DNA of 5,795 nucleotides. Origin: a bacterium (GTDB lineage: Bacteria; Thermosulfidibacterota; Thermosulfidibacteria; Thermosulfidibacterales; JALWSI01). The notes under the pieces are model-generated. The model was not told the origin of the DNA and did not search any database. It saw only the letters and a program-made list of their open reading frames with translations. The position numbers and the translations under genes are program-made. Shown piece after piece: positions 1-5,795 of the stretch (the first letter of the stretch is position 1; each line of letters opens with the position of its first letter). The stretch is taken from positions 1 through 5,795 of the forward strand of contig JALWSI010000129.1 of assembly GCA_027080315.1 (NCBI GenBank). The letters run 5' to 3'.

Positions 1-293
1 CATCCCAATCGTGGTTGGTGTGTGTGGCATAATAATGGTGGTTGGTAGAACTTGGGTGTATCTTAAACTGACACAAAAACTGTCTTGCCTATGGGGTCCG
101 TCTCAAAAGATTGAGCACATCGCCACTGCCAAAAGCAGTCCCCTTTGCCTGAGCTTTGGTTTGCTGGACCTTCTGGGCCCTACTTTCCCAACCATCCAGA
201 ACAATCCACCTTTCATGAAAACACCCTCCTTACACTCAAATTGTGTCTGTTAAATGTCGCTTTTTCAAAATATGCCCTTTGTGTCAAGAGAGG

Positions 294-338
294 TTTTGGG
301 TTTTATTGCCCCATTTTTTATGGCAAGACCCAGAAAAA
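294..338. repeat. Imperfect inverted repeat (hairpin)
   Basis: Pairing segments are TTTT (294-297) with AAAA (335-338), GGGT (298-301) with ACCC (328-331), TTGCC (306-310) with GGCAA (322-326), and AT (313-314) with AT (320-321), around a five-T loop. Small bulges interrupt the stem. It lies inside the candidate mini-element and could form in DNA or RNA. Its role is unknown. Confidence 0.4.
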
Positions 339-349
339 TGTCACAACTA

Positions 350-381
350 ACAAATGGGCATTAGTCAAATCCCATTTTTGT
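350..381. repeat. Inverted repeat AAATGGG/CCCATTT, weak terminator-like
   Basis: AAATGGG (352-358) and CCCATTT (371-377) are perfect complements around a 12-nt loop. AC (350-351) can also pair with GT (380-381) across a TT bulge. The right arm runs into a short T stretch (375-379), so read rightward it resembles a weak intrinsic terminator for something left of the window. The stem is short and AT-rich, and much of the T run is inside the stem, so I do not call it a terminator. Confidence 0.4.
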
Positions 382-400
382 CAAATTCTACATTGAAATA

Positions 401-415
401 GTGTCATTTTGACAC
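401..415. promoter_or_regulatory. Perfect dyad GTGTCATTTTGACAC, candidate operator
   Basis: Two 6-bp arms, GTGTCA and TGACAC, are separated by TTT. Outside them, TGAAA (394-398) and TTTCA (417-421) are also complementary, offset by one base, so the symmetry extends over about 28 bp. The right arm overlaps the TTGACA -35 hexamer of the candidate nadE promoter, a position where a bound repressor would block RNA polymerase. A regulator of NAD synthesis, such as an NrtR-type repressor, is a reasonable guess given the gene downstream, but I cannot confirm a consensus match. The same dyad could instead be the end of the candidate mini-element. Confidence 0.4.
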
Positions 416-436
416 CTTTCACCCTTGCCTTTTTAT
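409..436 (+). promoter_or_regulatory. Candidate sigma-70 type promoter of the nadE operon
   Basis: A consensus -35 box, TTGACA (409-414), is followed after 16 bases by TTTTAT (431-436), which matches 4 of 6 positions of TATAAT. Transcription would start near 443 and leave a leader of about 160 nt before the nadE ATG. No comparable pair was seen closer to the gene. The -10 box is mediocre and the spacer is one base short of ideal. Confidence 0.4.
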
Positions 437-442
437 GAACGC

Positions 443-590
443 CTACTCATCTTGAGGATTGAAACCGGGTTTAGTGGGAGAATGCCATATACGAGGTACT
501 GCTTACAGAGGTGAGAAGCTTCGTCAGATGAACACATGAGATTAGCCCCCACCCTTCCCAAAGAGTCACCCATTCCAGTAAAAGGGGCTC
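443..590 (+). promoter_or_regulatory. nadE mRNA leader with possible secondary structure
   Basis: The stretch between the proposed start of transcription and the Shine-Dalgarno can form two long-range stems. TCATCTTGA (447-455) pairs with TCAGATGA (524-531) as eight base pairs with one bulged T. AGCCCC (544-549) pairs perfectly with GGGGCT (584-589), which ends two bases before the Shine-Dalgarno. Near-palindromes AAACCGGGTTT (462-472) and GAAGCTTC (515-522) lie between. I do not recognise a known riboswitch and there is no T run to suggest attenuation. Tiny open frames at 435 and 530 encode only a few residues. Confidence 0.25.
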
Positions 591-597
591 AAGGAGG
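591..597 (+). promoter_or_regulatory. Ribosome binding site that fixes the nadE start
   Basis: AAGGAGG is a complete Shine-Dalgarno placed five bases before ATG 603. An in-frame GTG at 597 overlaps the last G of this site and so cannot be the start codon. Confidence 0.9.
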
Positions 598-602
598 TGT
601 CC

Positions 603-2345
603 ATGACCAAGAAACTGCGCATAGCGTTGGCCCAGGCCAACATGGTGGTAGGAGACCTTGAGGGTAATCTAAGAAAGATTGAAGCATTGACCAGCCAGGC
701 CAAAGACCTGGGAGCAGACATAGTGGCCTTTCCTGAACTGGCAATAACAGGATACCCCCCAGAAGACCTCCTCTTAAAGCCCCAGTTTCTTGAAGAGAAC
801 CTGCAGGCCCTGAACCAACTGGTGGAATCAGTGAAAGACATTGCCGTGGTGGTGGGGTATGTTCACGCAGAAGACGACATCTTCAACTCTGCAGCTTTCA
901 TCTGCAACGGTGAGATCATCAGCCGTCATCACAAGCACTTTTTACCAAACTACTCGGTGTTTGATGAAAACCGCTACTTTCAAAGGGGCCATGAGCTCTC
1001 TGTGGTTGAGCTAAACAACTGCAAGATCGGGGTGAATATCTGCGAAGATATCTGGTATCCCGACGGACCGTCACTCTTTCAAACCCTTGCAGGGGCAGAG
1101 GTGATCATCAACATCTCTTCCTCACCCTACCACAGAGGTAAAGAACGGTTCAGAGAGAAGATGCTCTCAGTCAGAGCAAGTGATCACTGCGCCATTGTGG
1201 CCTTTGTGAACCTGGTAGGGGGACAAGACGAGCTGGTGTTTGACGGGGGAAGCATGATCCTCTCACAATCAGGACGGATAATGGCAAGGGCCCCCATGTT
1301 TACCGAGCATCTCTTAGTGGCGAACCTGAATGTAGAAGAGGTGTTCAGAACCCGGTTGCACGATCCAAGACGCCGCAAAGAGAAGGAGAAGCTAAAGGGC
1401 ACCCAGGTGAACATCACCTCTATTCAGCTGAGGAATCCAGCACCCAAACCACCTATCCCTGAACCTCCAATAGCAGAAGAGATCCCGGAAGAAGAAGAGA
1501 TATTCCAGGCTCTGGTTGTGGGTACAAGGGATTACGTGCGCAAGAACGGGTTTAAGAAGGTGCTGATTGGCCTAAGCGGCGGAATAGACTCAAGCCTGGT
1601 GGCTGTGGTTGCAGTAGAGGCCTTGGGTAAAGAGAACGTGGTGGGTGTTCTCATGCCCTCCCAGTACACCTCTAAGGCCAGCAACGAAGACGCCTATCAG
1701 CTTGCCGAAAATCTCGGTATCAAAACCCACACTTTGCCCATAAAGGAGGTGTTTGAAGACTACAAAAAAGTGCTAAGAGCGGTCTTCAAGGATCTCCCAG
1801 AGGACACAACAGAGGAGAACATACAGGCCCGCATAAGGGGAAACTACCTCATGGCCATCTCCAACAAGTTTGGATGGCTCGTGCTCACCACAGGAAACAA
1901 GAGCGAGATGAGCTGCGGCTATGCCACCCTGTACGGAGACATGGCTGGGGGATACGCGGTGCTTAAAGATCTCTTCAAGACCATGGTTTACAGGGTGAGC
2001 CAGCACGTGAATAGACGCTACGGGAGAGAGGTGATTCCCCAAAACGTTCTCGTCAAACCGCCCTCTGCAGAGCTGCGCCCCAACCAGACCGACCAGGACA
2101 CCCTGCCCCCTTACGAGGTGCTTGACCCCATTCTTGAGGCGTATGTGGAGAAAGACAAGCCTTTCAAGGTGATTGTAGAGATGGGATACCCAGAAGAGCT
2201 GGTTGCCAAGGTGATCAGGTTGGTTGACCTCAACGAGTACAAGAGACGCCAGGCTCCACCGGGGGTTAAGCTCACCCCAAGGGCCTTCGGAAAGGATCGC
2301 AGGCTGCCCATAACCAACCGATACAGGCCATACCAAAGGGGGTAA
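603..2345 (+). CDS. nadE: Glutamine-dependent NAD+ synthetase
   Basis: NadE catalyses the last step of NAD+ synthesis in the cytoplasm: it amidates deamido-NAD+ using ATP and ammonia released from glutamine. The 580-residue protein has the full two-domain form. The N-terminal nitrilase-type glutaminase domain (about 5-250) shows the Glu-Lys-Cys triad: Glu45 in [14 protein letters not shown], Lys111 in HHKHFLPNY and Cys147 in [10 protein letters not shown] Pro- and Glu-rich linker (about 277-300) precedes the synthetase domain, which has the PP-loop SGGIDSS (325-331), the TTGNKSE segment (429-435) and the usual LPITNRYR near the C-terminus. Length and motifs are normal and no residue of the triad is missing. 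It heads a four-gene operon, with queH starting two bases after its stop. Family assignment is secure. Confidence 0.97.
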   Translation: MTKKLRIALAQANMVVGDLEGNLRKIEALTSQAKDLGADIVAFPELAITGYPPEDLLLKPQFLEENLQALNQLVESVKDIAVVVGYVHAEDDIFNSAAFICNGEIISRHHKHFLPNYSVFDENRYFQRGHELSVVELNNCKIGVNICEDIWYPDGPSLFQTLAGAEVIINISSSPYHRGKERFREKMLSVRASDHCAIVAFVNLVGGQDELVFDGGSMILSQSGRIMARAPMFTEHLLVANLNVEEVFRTRLHDPRRRKEKEKLKGTQVNITSIQLRNPAPKPPIPEPPIAEEIPEEEEIFQALVVGTRDYVRKNGFKKVLIGLSGGIDSSLVAVVAVEALGKENVVGVLMPSQYTSKASNEDAYQLAENLGIKTHTLPIKEVFEDYKKVLRAVFKDLPEDTTEENIQARIRGNYLMAISNKFGWLVLTTGNKSEMSCGYATLYGDMAGGYAVLKDLFKTMVYRVSQHVNRRYGREVIPQNVLVKPPSAELRPNQTDQDTLPPYEVLDPILEAYVEKDKPFKVIVEMGYPEELVAKVIRLVDLNEYKRRQAPPGVKLTPRAFGKDRRLPITNRYRPYQRG

Positions 2346-2347
2346 AG

Positions 2348-2893
2348 TTGGCAGAGCGTGTTCTGTTACATGTGTGCTGCGCCCCCTGTATGCTCTACCC
2401 TTTGAAGGTGCTACGGCAGGAGGGGAAAGAGGTGTTTGCCTTCTGGTACAACCCAAACATACACCCCTTCACCGAGTACCAGCGGCGTCACGAAGAGGTG
2501 GTGAAGACCGCCGAGAGGCTTGGAGTCAGGTTGATTGAGAGAGACGAGTATTCCTTAGAGGAGTTTCTCCAGATGGTGGCCTTCAGGGAGGGAAAACGCT
2601 GCTTTCTCTGTCATCAACTCAGGCTAACCGCAACAGCACAGGTGGCTCACAGGGGCAAGTTCACATTCTTCACCACCACCCTACTCTACAGCAAGTTCCA
2701 GCCGCACCTTGTGATAAAGGACCTTGGAGAGGGGCTTGGAAGGAGATACGGCTCAAGGTTTCTCTACCGAGACTTTCGGGATGGCTGGAAAGAGGGCATT
2801 GAAGAGTCAAAAGAGATGGAGCTATACCGTCAGCAGTACTGCGGCTGTATCTACAGCGAATACGAGAGGTACGGGAGGCAGCACCATGAATGA
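2348..2893 (+). CDS. queH: Epoxyqueuosine reductase, QueH family (formerly DUF208)
   Basis: QueH performs the final reduction of epoxyqueuosine to queuosine at the wobble base of GUN-anticodon tRNAs and replaces the unrelated cobalamin enzyme QueG. The 181-residue protein carries the family signatures in order: HVCCAPC (8-14), FWYNPNIHP (32-40), RCFLCHQLRL (84-93), FTTTLLYS (108-115) and YRQQYCGCIYS (160-170). Cysteines 10, 11, 14, 85, 88, 165 and 167 are the candidates for iron-sulfur cluster binding and redox chemistry. The start is a TTG two bases after the nadE stop, preceded by a G-rich site (AAAGGGGG, 2335-2342) at a five-base spacing; no other start lies ahead of the conserved CCAPC. 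It overlaps the next gene by 8 bases. Use of TTG suggests moderate expression. Function is confident from motifs; activity is inferred. Confidence 0.94.
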   Translation: MAERVLLHVCCAPCMLYPLKVLRQEGKEVFAFWYNPNIHPFTEYQRRHEEVVKTAERLGVRLIERDEYSLEEFLQMVAFREGKRCFLCHQLRLTATAQVAHRGKFTFFTTTLLYSKFQPHLVIKDLGEGLGRRYGSRFLYRDFRDGWKEGIEESKEMELYRQQYCGCIYSEYERYGRQHHE

Positions 2894-3110
2894 TCTCTCA
2901 GCCTTAGGCAAGATGCTGATACTCATGGGACTTCTCGTTGCAGGGGTGGGCCTTTTGCTCACCTTAGGGGGAAAGATGCCCTGGTTCGGCAGGCTACCTG
3001 GAGACATAGTGGTGCAGAAGAAAAACTTCACCTTCTACTTTCCCATTGTGACCTGCATCGTGGTGAGCGTGGTGCTCTCGCTTCTGCTCAACCTCTTTTT
3101 CAGGAGATAG
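2886..3110 (+). CDS. Small DUF2905 family inner-membrane protein
   Basis: This is a 74-residue protein with two predicted membrane helices (about 9-28 and 51-71). The loop between them carries GGKMPWFGRLPGDIVVQKKN (29-48), and its GRLPGDI portion is the hallmark of DUF2905. The C-terminus ends in FFRR, which favours a cytoplasmic tail. The function of the family is unknown, and nothing here reveals a substrate or partner. The ATG lies inside the end of queH (8-base overlap) and is preceded by GGGAGG (2873-2878) at seven bases, so translation is likely coupled to queH. A longer in-frame extension upstream merely reads through queH out of frame and is not the gene. The last codons of this gene contain the Shine-Dalgarno of the glycosyltransferase that follows. 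Confidence 0.9.
   Translation: MNDLSALGKMLILMGLLVAGVGLLLTLGGKMPWFGRLPGDIVVQKKNFTFYFPIVTCIVVSVVLSLLLNLFFRR
3102..3107 (+). promoter_or_regulatory. Ribosome binding site pointing to a CTG start
   Basis: AGGAGA lies in the last codons of the DUF2905 gene, five bases before CTG 3113, the same spacing seen at nadE. The first ATG of the downstream frame, at 3134, has no purine-rich site in front of it (ACTCCACACCAAC). The site therefore supports initiation at CTG 3113. Confidence 0.7.
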
Positions 3111-3112
3111 CC

Positions 3113-4261
3113 CTGAGAATACTCCACACCAACATGCACAAAGGGGGCTGGGGCGGTCAACCGAACCGGATCTTGGTGGTCTCAAAAGAGCTGATAAGCC
3201 GGGGACACCACGTGGTGATCTCAGCCCCCAAAGGGGCCACCCTGATAGCCAGGGCCCGTAAAGAGGGCATTGAGACCTTTGACGGGGTGAGGTTTCCCAA
3301 GAAGTTTAATCCTCTCACCTTCGTGAAAGAGATACTGGCAATAAGGGGCGTAATGGACCTTCACAAGATTGATGTGGTTCACACCCACGGAAGCCAGGAC
3401 ACCTGGGTATCCGCCCTGGCGGCAAAGCTATTTGGAAACAGGACTCTGCCTGTTGTGCGCACCCGCCACAACACATTTCCCGTAAAGAACCACATAGCCA
3501 ACAGGTTTCTCTACAGGGTCCTCATTGACAGGGTTGTGGTGGTATCAAGGGCGGTTACGGAACTCTTCAAAGAGACAGGGGTGCTGGGAAGCAAGGTGGA
3601 CAGGTGTATCACCATCCACAGCGTGGTTGACGGAAAAGGAAGGTTCAATCCCCAGCTGGTTGAGGCTGCTAACTTAAGAGAAGAGCTGGGTATCCCTGAG
3701 AACGCCTTTGTTCTCATGAAGACGGCGAGACTGGCTCGTGAAAAGGGCCACTCTTACACTCTTGAAGTGATCAAGGAACTGAGCAAAACCCTATCAAATC
3801 TACATCTCATCCTTGCAGGAGAAGGGCCTTTAAGGAAAGAGCTGGAGGATGAGGCAGATAGGCTAAGCTTTGGGAATAGGGTCCACTTTCTGGGTTTAAG
3901 GGGTGATGTTCCAGGGCTTTTGAAAGAGAGCGAGATATTCCTTTTCACCCCAATTGCCGGAGAGTCCCTTGGCACCTCGGCTTTAGAGGCCTTAGCCATG
4001 GAGGTGCCGGTTGTTGCCTTCTGGATGGGAGGGATAGACGCCTCTGTGAAGGATGGAGAGACGGGCTATCTGGTTAAGGTGGGAGATGTCTCTTCAGCAG
4101 CGAATCGGTGCCTTATGCTTTTAACCAACCCACGGGGAAGCAAACTCATGGGCAAGATGGGAAGACGTCGCATGCTGCGCCACTTCTCCCCATCGTCTTT
4201 GGCAGAAGGGAACCTAAGGGTCTATGAAGAGCTGCTTGGCTCCGAAAAGACCAAAGGTTAA
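3113..4261 (+). CDS. GT-B glycosyltransferase, family 4-like
   Basis: This is a 382-residue cytoplasmic or membrane-associated enzyme that transfers a sugar from a nucleotide donor, probably into lipopolysaccharide or another surface glycan; the exact substrates cannot be told. Counted from the proposed CTG start, the N-terminal Rossmann domain opens with RILHTNMHKGGWGGQPNR (2-19), whose glycine-rich loop normally contacts the acceptor or donor, followed by VVHTHGS (88-94). The C-terminal domain has ARLAREKG (205-212) with Arg206 and Lys211 for donor phosphate binding, LAGEGP (234-239), and an intact E-x7-E motif (Glu284 and Glu292). ATG 3134 would remove RILHTN and start within the conserved segment, so I prefer CTG 3113, two bases after the DUF2905 stop. 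It is last in the nadE operon; its stop abuts that of xth. Confidence 0.88.
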   Translation: MRILHTNMHKGGWGGQPNRILVVSKELISRGHHVVISAPKGATLIARARKEGIETFDGVRFPKKFNPLTFVKEILAIRGVMDLHKIDVVHTHGSQDTWVSALAAKLFGNRTLPVVRTRHNTFPVKNHIANRFLYRVLIDRVVVVSRAVTELFKETGVLGSKVDRCITIHSVVDGKGRFNPQLVEAANLREELGIPENAFVLMKTARLAREKGHSYTLEVIKELSKTLSNLHLILAGEGPLRKELEDEADRLSFGNRVHFLGLRGDVPGLLKESEIFLFTPIAGESLGTSALEALAMEVPVVAFWMGGIDASVKDGETGYLVKVGDVSSAANRCLMLLTNPRGSKLMGKMGRRRMLRHFSPSSLAEGNLRVYEELLGSEKTKG

Positions 4262-5038
4262 TCACACCTCAAGCACCACACCAACCGGGCAATGGTCAGA
4301 GCCGTAGATATCCCCCAATATGAAGGCCTCCCTCAAAGCGGGTAATAGGTTCTGGCTGATGAAAAAGTAGTCTATGCGCCAGCCCACATTCTTCTCCCGG
4401 GCATTAAATCTGTAGCTCCACCACGAGTATTCCACCTTATCCGGATGAAGGTGTCTGAAGGTGTCAACATAACCCCTGCGCACTATCTCATCCATCCACT
4501 GACGCTCTATGGGCAAGAAGCCAGAGCGCTTTGAGTTGGCCTTGGGGTTCTTAAGGTCTATCTCGTTGTGGGCGGTGTTGAAGTCTCCGCAGATAACCAC
4601 CCTTTCGCCATTTGCCACAAGCCTGTCTGAGTGTTCAAAAAGGGCCTCGTAGAACCTCAGCTTGTACTGAAGCCTCTCGTCGCTCATCTGGCCATTGGGA
4701 AAATAGATGTTGTAGAGCCAGAACCAGGGATACCGGGCAATGATTATCCTGCCCTCCTGGTCAAACTCAGGCTCCCCTATTCCGTAAGAGACCTCCAATG
4801 GCTCAGTCTTTGTGTAAAGGGCGACACCGCTGTAGCCTCTCTTCTGGGCAAAGCTCCAATACGAATAAAATCCCTCCACATCTTTGAGCCCCTCTGGAAT
4901 CTGATGCTCCTGCACCTTTGTCTCTTGCAAGGCAAGGATGTGAAACTCCTCTTTTGAGAAGATCTCCCTGAAGCCCTTCTTATCAATGGCCCTTAGCCCG
5001 TTTACGTTCCACGAAAGAAGCCTTAATCTCTCTCCCAT
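4262..5038 (-). CDS. xth: Exodeoxyribonuclease III (AP endonuclease, Xth/ExoA family)
   Basis: This base-excision repair enzyme cuts the backbone at abasic sites and removes 3' blocking groups, with exonuclease III activity in many homologues. The 258-residue protein has the full EEP-fold motif set: SWNVNGLRA with Asn11, LQETK with Glu39, NIYFPNG preceded by Tyr109, GDFNTAH with Asp152 and Asn154, WWSYRFNAREKNVGWRIDYFF with Asp223, and GSDHCPVG with Asp248 and His249. All metal and catalytic residues expected in the family are present and the length is normal. Its ATG overlaps the proB stop as TGATG, and no strong Shine-Dalgarno is visible, so translation is probably coupled to proB. No leftward promoter was recognised between the two genes. 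Confidence 0.96.
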   Translation of the reverse strand: MGERLRLLSWNVNGLRAIDKKGFREIFSKEEFHILALQETKVQEHQIPEGLKDVEGFYSYWSFAQKRGYSGVALYTKTEPLEVSYGIGEPEFDQEGRIIIARYPWFWLYNIYFPNGQMSDERLQYKLRFYEALFEHSDRLVANGERVVICGDFNTAHNEIDLKNPKANSKRSGFLPIERQWMDEIVRRGYVDTFRHLHPDKVEYSWWSYRFNAREKNVGWRIDYFFISQNLLPALREAFILGDIYGSDHCPVGVVLEV

Positions 5039-5795
5039 CAGTGCACCATCAACACCAGGTTATCCCGGTGAATCACCTCTTGGGAATGGGTGTATCCAAG
5101 TATTCTCTTTATCTCGCCGCTATGGCAGCCCTTTATCTTCCTTATCTCACTGCTGTTGTAGTTGGTAAGCCCCCGGGCGATCTCTCTACCATCTTTGTCC
5201 ACACAGCTAACGGCGTCTCCCATCTCAAACTCTCCCTCCACAGCAACTATCCCAGAGGGTAGCAGGCTCTTTCCGCTCTCCGCCAAGGCCCTTACGGCCC
5301 CGTCATCAATCACTATTCTACCAGCAGGTTGCAGGGTGTAAGCAATCCACCTCTTCTTGCCACCAAGGCGGACGTCTCTCGGCCTGAAGAAGGTGCCAAT
5401 GGTCTCACCCTGAAGAATCTCAGAAAGAACACCCTCCTCTCCTCCCTTGGCAATAACAGCAGGTATCCCCGAGTCAACCACCTTCTGAATGGCCTCCACC
5501 TTTGACCGCATTCCCCCTCTTCCCAAGGGAGAGATTCCACTCATGTCGCACTGCTCAAAAAGGCAGTGGTCAACACAGTCAACCTCGTCAATAAACTCCC
5601 CTGAACCAGTGGTGGGATCGCAGGTGTAAAGCCCCTCAACGGTAGAGAGAACCACCAAGAGATCAGCCTCAACCATGAGGGTCACAAGGGCAGAGAGGTT
5701 ATCGTTGTCTCCAAACTTTATCTCTTCAACCATAACTGTATCGTTCTCGTTCACTATGGGAAGAACCCCCATGGAGAGCAGGGTGAAAAGGGTGT
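5038..5795 (-). CDS. proB: Glutamate 5-kinase, C-terminal two thirds (cut by window edge)
   Basis: ProB phosphorylates glutamate with ATP in the first step of proline synthesis and is usually inhibited by proline. The frame stays open to the right window edge, so 251 residues are visible and roughly 120 N-terminal residues are missing. The Met at 5770-5772 is internal: the preceding LFTLLS matches the family. Numbered from that Met, the substrate-binding part shows PIVNENDTV (5-13) and FGDNDNLSA (20-28), then STVEGLYTCDP (43-53) and GRGGMRSK (84-91) of the nucleotide site. A C-terminal PUA domain (about 149-244) includes RIVIDDGA, LLPSGI and GLTNYNSSEI. Compared with E. coli ProB, the TD and GTGG of the ATP-contact segments read ST and GRGG, which may be lineage variation. 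It lies immediately upstream of xth. Confidence 0.95.
   Translation of the reverse strand, partial: TLFTLLSMGVLPIVNENDTVMVEEIKFGDNDNLSALVTLMVEADLLVVLSTVEGLYTCDPTTGSGEFIDEVDCVDHCLFEQCDMSGISPLGRGGMRSKVEAIQKVVDSGIPAVIAKGGEEGVLSEILQGETIGTFFRPRDVRLGGKKRWIAYTLQPAGRIVIDDGAVRALAESGKSLLPSGIVAVEGEFEMGDAVSCVDKDGREIARGLTNYNSSEIRKIKGCHSGEIKRILGYTHSQEVIHRDNLVLMVH

Larger units (their letters stand above)
281..415. mobile_element. Candidate relic mini-element (MITE-like) or transposon end
   Basis: This 135-bp AT-rich block begins GTGTCAAGA and ends TTTTGACAC, giving inverted ends that match at 8 of 9 positions. It is flanked on both sides by CTTT (277-280 and 416-419), which could be a 4-bp target duplication. 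Inside are two imperfect hairpins (294-338 and 350-381) and further TGTCA words at 339-343, 379-383 and 402-406. Repeated TGTCA-type words near the ends are typical of transposons with 5'-TG...CA-3' termini, where they serve as transposase binding sites. There is no coding capacity. The inverted ends and duplication are short enough to arise by chance, and an array of regulator sites is an alternative, so this call is tentative. Confidence 0.22.
1..602. other. Non-coding, AT-rich region upstream of nadE
   Basis: I see no credible gene in this stretch. The open frames in it are short, lack ribosome binding sites and have low-complexity, unfamiliar translations. No tRNA, rRNA or CRISPR array is visible. 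It is visibly richer in A and T than the genes that follow. It contains a direct repeat GTGGTTGGT (11-19 and 38-46), small dyads such as ACTGC/GCAGT (124-138) and TTCTGG/CCAGAA (171-201), a cluster of TGTCA words between 282 and 414, a candidate promoter, and the nadE leader. The left part may belong to whatever lies beyond the window edge, such as the end of a mobile element or the 3' flank of another gene. That cannot be decided from here. Confidence 0.75.

Noticed and set aside
11-396. Two overlapping open frames of about 80 codons
   Set aside because: No ribosome binding site, no recognisable family, odd composition, and they lie in a repeat-rich AT-rich region.
451-467. GGATTGAAACC, resembling the 3' end of some CRISPR repeats
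   Set aside because: It occurs once; there is no repeat-spacer array and no cas gene.
462-540. Possible tRNA because of a D-arm-like TAGTGGGAGAATGCC
   Set aside because: No matching acceptor stem and no T-loop GTTCRA sequence can be placed.
597-602. GTG 597 as the start of nadE
   Set aside because: It overlaps the Shine-Dalgarno AAGGAGG itself; ATG 603 has correct spacing.
443-602. A known NAD-sensing riboswitch in the nadE leader
   Set aside because: I could not match the leader to any motif I know; only generic stems are visible.
1773-2456. A 227-codon open frame on the minus strand opposite nadE and queH
   Set aside because: It is the complement of two well-conserved genes, has no ribosome binding site or family resemblance, and spans the nadE-queH junction.
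4200-4330. A bidirectional terminator between the convergent genes
   Set aside because: I could find no GC-rich hairpin followed by a T run on either strand.
4631-4957. A 108-codon open frame on the plus strand
   Set aside because: It is antisense to the conserved xth coding sequence and has no support of its own.
5770-5772. ATG as the proB start
   Set aside because: The frame continues to the window edge with residues matching the family, and the visible part lacks the N-terminal part of the kinase domain.

Overview
The window is ordinary bacterial chromosome with six protein genes and one non-coding block of about 600 bases at its left end. The genes are tightly packed, have strong Shine-Dalgarno sequences, and use ATG, TTG and probably CTG starts. 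The combination of a two-domain glutamine-dependent NAD synthetase, a QueH-type epoxyqueuosine reductase and a DUF2905 protein suits a Gram-negative anaerobe such as a member of the Desulfobacterota. That placement is an inference from gene content only and is weakly held.

Left block (1-602). I see no gene here. It is visibly more AT-rich than the rest, carries many TGTC/TGTCA words and several dyads, and may be the worn remains of a small mobile element or a transposon end. A candidate promoter for the rightward operon lies at its right side: TTGACA at 409-414 and TTTTAT at 431-436. A perfect dyad, GTGTCATTTTGACAC (401-415), covers the -35 box. A leader of about 160 nt follows and ends in a textbook Shine-Dalgarno.

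Rightward operon (603-4261). The order is nadE (NAD+ synthetase), queH (queuosine synthesis), a small DUF2905 membrane protein, and a family-4-like glycosyltransferase. Spacings are 2 nt, an 8-nt overlap and 2 nt, so the four are almost certainly co-transcribed and probably translationally coupled. No shared pathway is evident; they look like housekeeping genes sharing one transcript. The glycosyltransferase appears to start at a CTG codon, because its conserved N-terminus and Shine-Dalgarno both lie upstream of the first ATG.

Leftward genes (5795-4262). The 3' two thirds of proB (glutamate 5-kinase, cut by the right window edge) is followed by xth (exonuclease III family), with a TGATG stop/start overlap. 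The xth stop codon directly abuts the stop codon of the convergent glycosyltransferase, with no base between them and no visible terminator.

I found no clearly new biological system. The points most worth checking are the CTG start, the TGTCA-rich non-coding block, and the operator-like dyad over the promoter.
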